From Ascidia mentula (lineage: Eukaryota; Chordata; Ascidiacea; Phlebobranchia; Ascidiidae): a stretch of DNA of 64,000 nt. Below are positions 41,501 to 55,359 of this stretch, piece by piece. The notes beneath the pieces are model-generated. The model had not been told where the DNA came from and did no database searches. It saw only the letters and a program-made list of their open reading frames with translations. The position numbers and the translations under genes were made by a program. Within the stretch, counting starts at the first letter, position 1, and every line of letters begins with the position of its first letter. Location: positions 12,157,001 to 12,221,000 of the forward strand of contig OX387199.1 in NCBI GenBank assembly GCA_947561715.1. Reading direction: 5' to 3'.

Positions 41501-43650
41501 TTCATTACAAGCTTTATTATACAGTGGAAAACGCTGATACTCCAGTACTGAGTTTGCGGTTGCACAACGTATGTAACCATGCGATTTCAGCACTTGTCCA
41601 TTTTTCAGTATATGACTTTTCGATAAAAAATATTTTTTTTCAGTACAAACTTTATTATACAGTGGAAAACGCTGATACTCCAGTACTGAGTTTGCGGTTG
41701 CACAACGTATGTAACCATGCGATTTCAGCACTTGTCCATTTTTCAGTATATGACTTTTCGATAAAAAATATTTTTTTTCAGTACAAGCTTTATTATACAG
41801 TGGAAAACGCTGATACTCCAGTAATGAGTTTGCGGTTGCACAACGTATGTAACTATGCGATTTCAGCACTTGTCCATCTTGCAGTATATGACTTTTCGAT
41901 AAAAAATATTTTTTTTCATTACAAGCTTTATTATACAGTGGAAAACGCTGGTACTCCAGTATTGCTTTTGCGGTTGCACAACGTATTTAACTATGCGATT
42001 TCAGCACTTGTCCATTTTGCAGTATATGTCTTTTCGATAAAAAATATTTTTTTTCAGTACAAGCTTTATTATACAGTGGAAAACGCTGATACCCCAGTAC
42101 TGAGTTTGCGGTTGCACAACGTATGTAACTATGCGCTTTCAGCACTTGTCCATTTTGCAGTATATGACTTTTCGATAAAAAATATTTTTTTTCAGTACAA
42201 GCTTTATTATACAGTGGAAAACGCTGATACCCCAGTACTGAGTTTGCGGTTGCACAACGTATGTAACCATGCGATTTCAGCACTTGTCCATTTTGCAGTA
42301 CACGACTATTCGGTAAAAAATATTTTTTTTCAGTACAAGCTTTGTTATACAGTGGAAAACGCTGATACTCCAGTTTTGCGTTTGCGGTTGCACAACGTAT
42401 GTAACTATGCGCTTTCAGCACTTGTCCATTTTGCAGTATATGACTTTTCGATAAAAAATATTTTTTTTCAGTACAAACTTTATTATACAGTGGAAAACGC
42501 TGATACTCCAGTACTGAGTTTGCGGTTGCACAACGTATGTAACCATGCGATTTCAGCACTTGTCCATTTTTCAGTATATGACTTTTCGATAAAAAATATT
42601 TTTTTTCAGTACAAGCTTTATTATACAGTGGAAAACGCTGATACTCCAGTAATGAGTTTGCGGTTGCACAACGTATGTAACTATGCGATTTCAGCACTTG
42701 TCCATCTTGCAGTATATGACTTTTCGATAAAAAATATTTTTTTTCATTACAAGCTTTATTATACAGTGGAAAACGCTGGTACTCCAGTATTGCTTTTGCG
42801 GTTGCACAACGTATTTAACTATGCGATTTCAGCACTTGTCCATTTTGCAGTATATGTCTTTTCGATAAAAAATATTTTTTTTCAGTACAAGCTTTATTAT
42901 ACAGTGGAAAACGCTGATAGTCCAGTATTGCGTTTGCGGTTGCACAACGTATGTAACTATGCGCTTTCAGCACTTGTCCATTTTGCAGTATATGACTTTT
43001 CGATAAAAAATATTTTTTTTCAGTACAAGCTTTATTATACAGTGGAAAACGCTGATACTCCAGTACTGAGTTTGCGGTTGCACAACGTATTTAACTATGC
43101 GCTTTCAGCACTTGTCCATTTTGCAGTATATGACTTTTCGATAAAAAATATTTTTTTTCAGTACAAGCTTTATTATACAGTGGAAAACGCTGATACCCCA
43201 GTACTGAGTTTGCGGTTGCACAACGTATGTAACCATGCGATTTCAGCACTTGTCCATTTTGCAGTACACGACTATTCGGTAAAAAATATTTTTTTTCAGT
43301 ACAAGCTTTGTTATACAGTGGAAAATGCTGATACTCCAGTTTTGCGTTTGCGGTTGCACAACGTATGTAACTATGCGCTTTCAGCACTTGTCCATTTTGC
43401 AGTATATGACTTTTCGATAAAAAATATTTTTTTTCAGTACAAGCTTTATTATACAGTGGAAAACGCTGATACTCCAGTACTGAGTTTGCGGTTGCACAAC
43501 GTATGTAACTATGCGATTTCAGCACTTGTCCATTTTGCAGTATACGACTTTTCGGTAAAAAATATTTTATTTCAGTACAAGCTTTATTATACAGTGGAAA
43601 ACGCTGGTACTCCAGCATTGCTTTTGCGGTTGCACAACGTATGTAACTAT
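38600..43650 (+). repeat. Large imperfect duplication within the longest run without +1 or -1 monomers
   Basis: About 38.6-40.6 kb and about 41.6-43.65 kb share a long order of classes (S, P, F, plain units, H, AAACTT type, S, P, F, plain, N, H, plain, G) at offset 3,036 bp, exactly 22 monomers. The flanking start (plain with tattttttgtcag, P, F, S) is offset by 2,760 bp, 20 monomers, so two monomers were gained or lost between. Three successive G-like monomers lie at about 40.45-40.86 kb. No length variant occurs from about 37.1 to 43.7 kb, which is why one frame stays open for 6.6 kb there. Confidence 0.8.
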
Positions 43651-46600
43651 GCGATTTCAGCACTTGTCCATTTTGCAGTATATGACTTTTCGACAAAAAA
43701 TAGTTTTTTTTCTGTACAAGCTTTATTATACAGTGGAAAAGGCTGATACTCCAGTATTGCGTTTGCGGTTGCACAATGTATGTAACTATGCGATTTCAGC
43801 ACTTGTCCATTTTGCAGTATATGACTTTTCGATAAAAAATATTTTTTTTCAGTACAAGCTTTATTATACAGTGGAAAACGCTGATACTCCAGTAATGAGT
43901 TTGCGGTTGCACAACGTATGTAACTATGCTATTTCAGCACTTGTCCATCTTGCAGTATATGACTTTTCGATAAAAAATATTTTTTTTCATTACAAGCTTT
44001 ATCATACAGTGGAAAACGCTGGTACTCCAGTATTGCTTTTGCGGTTGCACAACGTATGTAACTATGCGATTTCAGCACTTGTCCATTTAGCAGTATATGA
44101 CTTTTCGATAAAAAATATTTTTTTTCAGTACAAGCTTTATTATACAGTGGAAAACGCTGATACTCCAGTATTGCGTTTGCGGTTGCACAACGTATGTAAC
44201 TATGCGATTTCAGCACTTGTCCATTTTGCAGTATATGACTTTTCGATAAAAAATATTTTTTTTCAGTACAAGCTTTATTATACAGTGGAAAACGCTGATA
44301 CTCCAGTATTGCGTTTGCGGTTGCACAACGTATGTAACTATGCGCTTTCAGCACTTGTCCATTTTGCAGTATATGACTTTTCGATAAAAAATATTTTTTT
44401 TCAGTACAAGCTTTATTATACAGTGGAAAACGCTGATACTCCAGTACTGAGTTTGCGGTTGCACAACGTATGTAATCATGCGATTTCAGCACTTGTCCAT
44501 TTTGCAGTATATGACTTTTCGATAAAAAATATTTTTTTTCAGTACAAGCTTTATTATACATTGGAAAACGCTGATACTCCAGTACTGAGTTTGCGGTTGC
44601 ACAACGTATGTAACCATGCGATTTCAGCACTTGTCCATTTTGCAGTATACGACTTTTCGGTAAAAAATATTTTTTTTCAGTACAAGCTTTATTATACAGT
44701 GGAAAACGCTGATACTCCAGTACTGAGTTTGCGGTTGCACAACGTATGTAACTGTGCGCTTTCAGCACTTGTCCATTTTGCAGTATATGACTTTTCGATA
44801 AAAAATATTTTTTTTTAGTACAAGCTTTATTATACCGTGGAAAACGCTGATACTCCAGTACTGAGTTTGCGGTTGCACAACGTATGTAACTATGCGATTT
44901 CAGCACTTGTCCATTTTGCAGTATATGAATTTTCGATAAAAAATATTTTTTGTCTGTACAAGCTTTATTATACAGTGGAAAACGCTGATACTCCAGTACT
45001 GAGTTTGCGGTTGCACAACGTATGTAACTATGCGATTTCAGCACTTGTCCATTTTGAAGTATACGACTTTTCGGTAAAAAATATATTTTATTCAGTACAA
45101 GCTTTATTATACGGTGGAAAACGCTGATACTCCAGTATTGCGTTTGCGGTTGCACAACGTATGTAACTATGCGCTTTCAGCACTTGTCCATTTTGCAGTA
45201 TATGACTTTTCGATAAAAAATATTTTTTTTAAGTACAAGCTTTATTATACATCGGAAAACGCTGATACTCCAGTACTGAGTTTGCGGTTGCACAACGTAT
45301 GTAACTATGCGCTTTCAGCACTTGTCCATTTTGCAGTATATGACTTTTCGATAAAAAATATTTTTTTTCAGTACAAGCTTTATTATACAGTGGAAAACGC
45401 TGATACCCCAGTACTGAGTTTGCGGTTGCACAACGTATGTAACCATGCGATTTCAGCACTTGTCCATTTTGCAGTACACGACTATTCGGTAAAAAATATT
45501 TTTTTTCAGTACAAGCTTTGTTATACAGTGGAAAACGCTGATACTCCAGTTTTGCGTTTGCGGTTGCACAACGTATGTAACTATGCGCTTTCAGCACTTG
45601 TCCATTTTGCAGTATATGACTTTTCGATAAAAAATATTTTTTTTCAGTACAAACTTTATTATACAGTGGAAAACGCTGATACTCCAGTACTGAGTTTGCG
45701 GTTGCACAACGTATTTAACTATGCGATTTCAGCACTTGTCCATTTTGCAGTACACGACTATTCGGTAAAAAATATTTTTTTTCAGTACAAGCTTTGTTAT
45801 ACAGTGGAAAATGCTGATACTCCAGTTTTGCGTTTGCGGTTGCACAACGTATGTAACTATGCGCTTTCAGCACTTGTCCATTTTGCAGTATATGACTTTT
45901 CGATAAAAAATATTTTTTTTCAGTACAAGCTTTATTATACAGTGGAAAACGCTGATACTCCAGTACTGAGTTTGCGGTTGCACAACGTATGTAACTATGC
46001 GATTTCAGCACTTGTCCATTTTGCAGTATACGACTTTTCGGTAAAAAATATTTTATTTCAGTACAAGCTTTATTATACAGTGGAAAACGCTGGTACTCCA
46101 GCATTGCTTTTGCGGTTGCACAACGTATGTAACTATGCGATTTCAGCACTTGTCCATTTTGCAGTATATGACTTTTCGACAAAAAATAGTTTTTTTTCTG
46201 TACAAGCTTTATTATACAGTGGAAAAGGCTGATACTCCAGTATTGCGTTTGCGGTTGCACAATGTATGTAACTATGCGATTTCAGCACTTGTCCATTTTG
46301 CAGTATATGACTTTTCGATAAAAAATATTTTTTTTCAGTACAAGCTTTATTATACAGTGGAAAACGCTGATACTCCAGTAATGAGTTTGCGGTTGCACAA
46401 CGTATGTAACTATGCTATTTCAGCACTTGTCCATCTTGCAGTATATGACTTTTCGATAAAAAATATTTTTTTTCATTACAAGCTTTATCATACAGTGGAA
46501 AACGCTGGTACTCCAGTATTGCTTTTGCGGTTGCACAACGTATGTAACTATGCGATTTCAGCACTTGTCCATTTAGCAGTATATGACTTTTCGATAAAAA

Positions 46601-48727
46601 ATATTTTTTTTCAGTACAAGCTTTATTATACAGTGGAAAACGCTGATACTCCAGTATTGCGTTTGCGGTTGCACAACGTATGTAACTATGCGATTTCAGC
46701 ACTTGTCCATTTTGCAGTATATGACTTTTCGATAAAAAATATTTTTTTTCAGTACAAGCTTTATTATACAGTGGAAAACGCTGATACTCCAGTATTGCGT
46801 TTGCGGTTGCACAACGTATGTAACTATGCGCTTTCAGCACTTGTCCATTTTGCAGTATATGACTTTTCGATAAAAAATATTTTTTTTCAGTACAAGCTTT
46901 ATTATACAGTGGAAAACGCTGATACTCCAGTACTGAGTTTGCGGTTGCACAACGTATGTAATCATGCGATTTCAGCACTTGTCCATTTTGCAGTATATGA
47001 CTTTTCGATAAAAAATATTTTTTTTCAGTACAAGCTTTATTATACATTGGAAAACGCTGATACTCCAGTACTGAGTTTGCGGTTGCACAACGTATGTAAC
47101 CATGCGATTTCAGCACTTGTCCATTTTGCAGTATACGACTTTTCGGTAAAAAATATTTTTTTTCAGTACAAGCTTTATTATACAGTGGAAAACGCTGATA
47201 CTCCAGTACTGAGTTTGCGGTTGCACAACGTATGTAACTGTGCGCTTTCAGCACTTGTCCATTTTGCAGTATATGACTTTTCGATAAAAAATATTTTTTT
47301 TTAGTACAAGCTTTATTATACCGTGGAAAACGCTGATACTCCAGTACTGAGTTTGCGGTTGCACAACGTATGTAACTATGCGATTTCAGCACTTGTCCAT
47401 TTTGCAGTATATGAATTTTCGATAAAAAATATTTTTTGTCAGTACAAGCTTTATTATACAGTGGAAAACGCTGATACTCCAGTACTGAGTTTGCGGTTGC
47501 ACAACGTATGTAACTATGCGATTTCAGCACTTGTCCATTTTGAAGTATACGACTTTTCGGTAAAAAATATATTTTATTCAGTACAAGCTTTATTATACGG
47601 TGGAAAACGCTGATACTCCAGTATTGCGTTTGCGGTTGCACAACGTATGTAACTATGCGCTTTCAGCACTTGTCCATTTTGCAGTATATGACTTTTCGAT
47701 AAAAAATATTTTTTTTAAGTACAAGCTTTATTATACATCGGAAAACGCTGATACTCCAGTACTGAGTTTGCGGTTGCACAACGTATGTAACTATGCGCTT
47801 TCAGCACTTGTCCATTTTGCAGTATATGACTTTTCGATAAAAAATATTTTTTTTCAGTACAAGCTTTATTATACAGTGGAAAACGCTGATACCCCAGTAC
47901 TGAGTTTGCGGTTGCACAACGTATGTAACCATGCGATTTCAGCACTTGTCCATTTTGCAGTACACGACTATTCGGTAAAAAATATTTTTTTTCAGTACAA
48001 GCTTTGTTATACAGTGGAAAACGCTGATACTCCAGTTTTGCGTTTGCGGTTGCACAACGTATGTAACTATGCGCTTTCAGCACTTGTCCATTTTGCAGTA
48101 TATGACTTTTCGATAAAAAATATTTTTTTTCAGTACAAACTTTATTATACAGTGGAAAACGCTGATACTCCAGTACTGAGTTTGCGGTTGCACAACGTAT
48201 GTAACCATGCGATTTCAGCACTTGTCCATTTTTCAGTATATGACTTTTCGATAAAAAATATTTTTTTTCAGTACAAGCTTTATTATACAGTGGAAAACGC
48301 TGATACTCCAGTAATGAGTTTGCGGTTGCACAACGTATGTAACTATGCGATTTCAGCACTTGTCCATCTTGCAGTATATGACTTTTCGATAAAAAATATT
48401 TTTTTTCATTACAAGCTTTATTATACAGTGGAAAACGCTGGTACTCCAGTATTGCTTTTGCGGTTGCACAACGTATTTAACTATGCGATTTCAGCACTTG
48501 TCCATTTTGCAGTATATGTCTTTTCGATAAAAAATATTTTTTTTCAGTACAAGCTTTATTATACAGTGGAAAACGCTGATACTCCAGTATTGCGTTTGCG
48601 GTTGCACAACGTATGTAACTATGCGCTTTCAGCACTTGTCCATTTTGCAGTATATGACTTTTCGATAAAAAATATTTTTTGTCAGTACAAGCTTTATTAT
48701 ACAGTGGAAAACGCTGATACTCCAGTA
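42227..48727 (+). repeat. 6.5-kb duplicated block, copy 2
   Basis: Counterpart of about 31735-38235. The 18-monomer units start at 43624 and 46110. Only about three base differences were noticed over 6.5 kb, so this duplication is young and clearly later than the 18-monomer tandem duplication that it carries. Confidence 0.9.
43624..48181 (+). repeat. 18-monomer higher-order unit pair, duplicated copy
   Basis: Unit 1 is 43624-46109. Unit 2 starts at 46110 and keeps the first 15 members to about 48181. The pair reproduces 33132-37689 at an offset of 10,492 bp, including the chimeric monomer, here at 45696-45833. Confidence 0.88.
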
Positions 48728-51700
48728 CTGAGTTTGCGGTTGCACAACGTATGTAACTATGCGATTTCAGCACTTGTCCATTTTGAAGTATACGACTTTT
48801 CGGTAAAAAATATATTTTATTCAGTACAAGCTTTATTATACGGTGGAAAACGCTGATACTCCAGTATTGCGTTTGCGGTTGCACAACGTATGTAACTATG
48901 CGCTTTCAGCACTTGTCCATTTTGCAGTATATGACTTTTCGATAAAAAATATTTTTTTTAAGTACAAGCTTTATTATACATCGGAAAACGCTGATACTCC
49001 AGTACTGAGTTTGCGGTTGCACAACGTATGTAACTATGCGCTTTCAGCACTTGTCCATTTTGCAGTATATGACTTTTCGATAAAAAATATTTTTTTTCAG
49101 TACAAGCTTTATTATACAGTGGAAAACGCTGATACCCCAGTACTGAGTTTGCGGTTGCACAACGTATGTAACCATGCGATTTCAGCACTTGTCCATTTTG
49201 CAGTACACGACTATTCGGTAAAAAATATTTTTTTTCAGTACAAGCTTTGTTATACAGTGGAAAACGCTGATACTCCAGTTTTGCGTTTGCGGTTGCACAA
49301 CGTATGTAACTATGCGCTTTCAGCACTTGTCCATTTTGCAGTATATGACTTTTCGATAAAAAATATTTTTTTTCAGTACAAACTTTATTATACAGTGGAA
49401 AACGCTGATACTCCAGTACTGAGTTTGCGGTTGCACAACGTATGTAACCATGCGATTTCAGCACTTGTCCATTTTTCAGTATATGACTTTTCGATAAAAA
49501 ATATTTTTTTTCAGTACAAGCTTTATTATACAGTGGAAAACGCTGATACTCCAGTAATGAGTTTGCGGTTGCACAACGTATGTAACTATGCGATTTCAGC
49601 ACTTGTCCATCTTGCAGTATATGACTTTTCGATAAAAAATATTTTTTTTAAGTACAAGCTTTATTATACAGTGGAAAACGCTGATACCCCAGTACTGAGT
49701 TTGCGGTTGCACAACGTATGTAACTATGCGCTTTCAGCACTTGTCCATTTTGCAGTATATGACTTTTCGATAAAAAATATTTTTTTTCAGTACAAGCTTT
49801 ATTATACAGTGGAAAACGCTGATACCCCAGTACTGAGTTTGCGGTTGCACAACGTATGTAACCATGCGATTTCAGCACTTGTCCATTTTGCAGTACACGA
49901 CTATTCGGTAAAAAATATTTTTTTTCAGTACAAGCTTTGTTATACAGTGGAAAACGCTGATACTCCAGTTTTGCGTTTGCGGTTGCACAACGTATGTAAC
50001 TATGCGCTTTCAGCACTTGTCCATTTTGCAGTATATGACTTTTCGATAAAAAATATTTTTTTTCAGTACAAACTTTATTATACAGTGGAAAACGCTGATA
50101 CTCCAGTACTGAGTTTGCGGTTGCACAACGTATGTAACCATGCGATTTCAGCACTTGTCCATTTTTCAGTATATGACTTTTCGATAAAAAATATTTTTTT
50201 TCAGTACAAGCTTTATTATACAGTGGAAAACGCTGATACTCCAGTAATGAGTTTGCGGTTGCACAACGTATGTAACTATGCGATTTCAGCACTTGTCCAT
50301 CTTGCAGTATATGACTTTTCGATAAAAAATATTTTTTTTCATTACAAGCTTTATTATACAGTGGAAAACGCTGGTACTCCAGTATTGCTTTTGCGGTTGC
50401 ACAACGTATTTAACTATGCGATTTCAGCACTTGTCCATTTTGCAGTATATGTCTTTTCGATAAAAAATATTTTTTTTCAGTACAAGCTTTATTATACAGT
50501 GGAAAACGCTGATACTCCAGTATTGCGTTTGCGGTTGCACAACGTATGTAACTATGCGCTTTCAGCACTTGTCCATTTTGCAGTATATGACTTTTCGATA
50601 AAAAATATTTTTTTTCAGTACAAGCTTTATTATACAGTGGAAAACGCTGATACTCCAGTACTGAGTTTGCGGTTGCACAACGTATTTAACTATGCGCTTT
50701 CAGCACTTGTCCATTTTGCAGTATATGACTTTTCGATAAAAAATATTTTTTTTCAGTACAAGCTTTATTATACAGTGGAAAACGCTGATACCCCAGTACT
50801 GAGTTTGCGGTTGCACAACGTATGTAACCATGCGATTTCAGCACTTGTCCATTTTGCAGTACACGACTATTCGGTAAAAAATATTTTTTTTCAGTACAAG
50901 CTTTGTTATACAGTGGAAAATGCTGATACTCCAGTTTTGCGTTTGCGGTTGCACAACGTATGTAACTATGCGCTTTCAGCACTTGTCCATTTTGCAGTAT
51001 ATGACTTTTCGATAAAAAATATTTTTTTTCAGTACAAGCTTTATTATACAGTGGAAAACGCTGATACTCCAGTACTGAGTTTGCGGTTGCACAACGTATG
51101 TAACTATGCGCTTTCAGCACTTGTCCATTTTGCAGTATATGACTTTTCGATAAAAAATATTTTTTTTAAGTACAAGCTTTATTATACATCGGAAAACGCT
51201 GATACTCCAGTACTGAGTTTGCGGTTGCACAACGTATGTAACTATGCGCTTTCAGCACTTGTCCATTTTGCAGTATATGACTTTTCGATAAAAAATATTT
51301 TTTTTAAGTACAAGCTTTATTATACATCGGAAAACGCTGATACTCCAGTACTGAGTTTGCGGTTGCACAACGTATGTAACTATGCGCTTTCAGCACTTGT
51401 CCATTTTGCAGTATATGACTTTTCGATAAAAAATATTTTTTTTCAGTACAAGCTTTATTATACAGTGGAAAACGCTGATACCCCAGTACTGAGTTTGCGG
51501 TTGCACAACGTATGTAACCATGCGATTTCAGCACTTGTCCATTTTGCAGTACACGACTATTCGGCAAAAAATATTTTTTTTCAGTACAAGCTTTGTTATA
51601 CAGTGGAAAACGCTGATACTCCAGTTTTGCGTTTGCGGTTGCACAACGTATGTAACTATGCGCTTTCAGCACTTGTCCATTTTGCAGTATATGACTTTTC

Positions 51701-52461
51701 GATAAAAAATATTTTTTTTCAGTACAAACTTTATTATACAGTGGAAAACGCTGATACTCCAGTACTGAGTTTGCGGTTGCACAACGTATGTAACCATGCG
51801 ATTTCAGCACTTGTCCATTTTTCAGTATATGACTTTTCGATAAAAAATATTTTTTTTCAGTACAAGCTTTATTATACAGTGGAAAACGCTGATACTCCAG
51901 TAATGAGTTTGCGGTTGCACAACGTATGTAACTATGCGATTTCAGCACTTGTCCATCTTGCAGTATATGACTTTTCGATAAAAAATATTTTTTTTCATTA
52001 CAAGCTTTATTATACAGTGGAAAACGCTGGTACTCCAGTATTGCTTTTGCGGTTGCACAACGTATTTAACTATGCGATTTCAGCACTTGTCCATTTTGCA
52101 GTATATGTCTTTTCGATAAAAAATATTTTTTTTCAGTACAAGCTTTATTATACAGTGGAAAACGCTGATACTCCAGTATTGCGTTTGCGGTTGCACAACG
52201 TATGTAACTATGCGCTTTCAGCACTTGTCCATTTTGCAGTATATGACTTTTCGATAAAAAATATTTTTTGTCAGTACAAGCTTTATTATACAGTGGAAAA
52301 CGCTGATACTCCAGTACTGAGTTTGCGGTTGCACAACGTATGTAACTATGCGATTTCAGCACTTGTCCATTTTGAAGTATACGACTTTTCGGTAAAAAAT
52401 ATATTTTATTCAGTACAAGCTTTATTATACGGTGGAAAACGCTGATACTCCAGTATTGCGT
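47630..52461 (+). repeat. 9-monomer unit family with rearranged middle
   Basis: Intact 9-monomer units (1,243 bp) lie at 47630-48872 and 51219-52461. A third copy starts at 48873 but is interrupted after six members by a chimeric P/K monomer at 49563-49700. K is duplicated at 51081-51218 and 51219-51356. A further copy starts at 52462 and keeps seven members before changing order. Confidence 0.85.
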
Positions 52462-55359
52462 TTGCGGTTGCACAACGTATGTAACTATGCGCTTTCAGCA
52501 CTTGTCCATTTTGCAGTATATGACTTTTCGATAAAAAATATTTTTTTTAAGTACAAGCTTTATTATACATCGGAAAACGCTGATACTCCAGTACTGAGTT
52601 TGCGGTTGCACAACGTATGTAACTATGCGCTTTCAGCACTTGTCCATTTTGCAGTATATGACTTTTCGATAAAAAATATTTTTTTTCAGTACAAGCTTTA
52701 TTATACAGTGGAAAACGCTGATACCCCAGTACTGAGTTTGCGGTTGCACAACGTATGTAACCATGCGATTTCAGCACTTGTCCATTTTGCAGTACACGAC
52801 TATTCGGTAAAAAATATTTTTTTTCAGTACAAGCTTTGTTATACAGTGGAAAACGCTGATACTCCAGTTTTGCGTTTGCGGTTGCACAACGTATGTAACT
52901 ATGCGCTTTCAGCACTTGTCCATTTTGCAGTATATGACTTTTCGATAAAAAATATTTTTTTTCAGTACAAACTTTATTATACAGTGGAAAACGCTGATAC
53001 TCCAGTACTGAGTTTGCGGTTGCACAACGTATGTAACCATGCGATTTCAGCACTTGTCCATTTTTCAGTATATGACTTTTCGATAAAAAATATTTTTTTT
53101 CAGTACAAGCTTTATTATACAGTGGAAAACGCTGATACTCCAGTAATGAGTTTGCGGTTGCACAACGTATGTAACTATGCGATTTCAGCACTTGTCCATC
53201 TTGCAGTATATGACTTTTCGATAAAAAATATTTTTTTTCATTACAAGCTTTATTATACAGTGGAAAACGATGGTACTCCAGTATTGCTTTTGCGGTTGCA
53301 CAACGTATTTAACTATGCGATTTCAGCACTTGTCCATTTTGCAGTATATGTCTTTTCGATAAAAAATATTTTTTTTCAGTACAAGCTTTATTATACAGTG
53401 GAAAACGCTGATACTCCAGTATTGCGTTTGCGGTTGCACAACGTATGTAACTATGCGCTTTCAGCACTTGTCCATTTTGCAGTATATGACTTTTCGATAA
53501 AAAATATTTTTTTTCAGTACAAGCTTTATTATACAGTGGAAAACGCTGATACTCCAGTACTGAGTTTGCGGTTGCACAACGTATTTAACTATGCGCTTTC
53601 AGCACTTGTCCATTTTGCAGTATATGACTTTTCGATAAAAAATATTTTTTTTCAGTACAAGCTTTATTATACAGTGGAAAACGCTGATACCCCAGTACTG
53701 AGTTTGCGGTTGCACAACGTATGTAACTATGCGCTTTCAGCACTTGTCCATTTTGCAGTATATGACTTTTCGATAAAAAATATTTTTTTTCAGTACAAGC
53801 TTTATTATACAGTGGAAAACGCTGATACCCCAGTACTGAGTTTGCGGTTGCACAACGTATGTAACTATGCGCTTTCAGCACTTGTCCATTTTGCAGTATA
53901 TGACTTTTCGATAAAAAATATTTTTTTTCAGTACAAGCTTTATTATACAGTGGAAAACGCTGATACCCCAGTACTGAGTTTGCGGTTGCACAACGTATGT
54001 AACCATGCGATTTCAGCACTTGTCCATTTTGCAGTACACGACTATTCGGTAAAAAATATTTTTTTTCAGTACAAGCTTTGTTATACAGTGGAAAACGCTG
54101 ATACTCCAGTTTTGCGTTTGCGGTTGCACAACGTATGTAACTATGCGCTTTCAGCACTTGTCCATTTTGCAGTATATGACTTTTCGATAAAAAATATTTT
54201 TTTTCAGTACAAACTTTATTATACAGTGGAAAACGCTGATACTCCAGTACTGAGTTTGCGGTTGCACAACGTATGTAACCATGCGATTTCAGCACTTGTC
54301 CATTTTTCAGTATATGACTTTTCGATAAAAAATATTTTTTTTCAGTACAAGCTTTATTATACAGTGGAAAACGCTGATACTCCAGTAATGAGTTTGCGGT
54401 TGCACAACGTATGTAACTATGCGATTTCAGCACTTGTCCATCTTGCAGTATATGACTTTTCGATAAAAAATATTTTTTTTCATTACAAGCTTTATTATAC
54501 AGTGGAAAACGCTGGTACTCCAGTATTGCTTTTGCGGTTGCACAACGTATTTAACTATGCGATTTCAGCACTTGTCCATTTTGCAGTATATGTCTTTTCG
54601 ATAAAAAATATTTTTTTTCAGTACAAGCTTTATTATACAGTGGAAAACGCTGATACTCCAGTATTGCGTTTGCGGTTGCACAACGTATGTAACTATGCGC
54701 TTTCAGCACTTGTCCATTTTGCAGTATATGACTTTTCGATAAAAAATATTTTTTTTCAGTACAAGCTTTATTATACAGTGGAAAACGCTGATACTCCAGT
54801 ACTGAGTTTGCGGTTGCACAACGTATTTAACTATGCGCTTTCAGCACTTGTCCATTTTGCAGTATATGACTTTTCGATAAAAAATATTTTTTTTCAGTAC
54901 AAGCTTTATTATACAGTGGAAAACGCTGATACCCCAGTACTGAGTTTGCGGTTGCACAACGTATGTAACCATGCGATTTCAGCACTTGTCCATTTTGCAG
55001 TACACGACTATTCGGTAAAAAATATTTTTTTTCAGTACAAGCTTTGTTATACAGTGGAAAATGCTGATACTCCAGTTTTGCGTTTGCGGTTGCACAACGT
55101 ATGTAACTATGCGCTTTCAGCACTTGTCCATTTTGCAGTATATGACTTTTCGATAAAAAATATTTTTTTTCAGTACAAGCTTTATTATACAGTGGAAAAC
55201 GCTGATACTCCAGTACTGAGTTTGCGGTTGCACAACGTATGTAACTATGCGATTTCAGCACTTGTCCATTTTGCAGTATACGACTTTTCGGTAAAAAATA
55301 TTTTATTTCAGTACAAGCTTTATTATACAGTGGAAAACGCTGGTACTCCAGCATTGCTT
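52462..55359 (+). repeat. Mixed-order segment between the 9-monomer and 13-monomer zones
   Basis: Begins like the 9-monomer unit (K, plain, H, AAACTT type, S, P, F), then has plain and N units, a run of near-identical plain monomers joined by tacccc at about 53.7-54.0 kb, and a second H, AAACTT, S, P, F series leading to G and the T monomer at 55360. A private base near 53270 (aacgatgg) marks one P-class copy. Confidence 0.8.
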
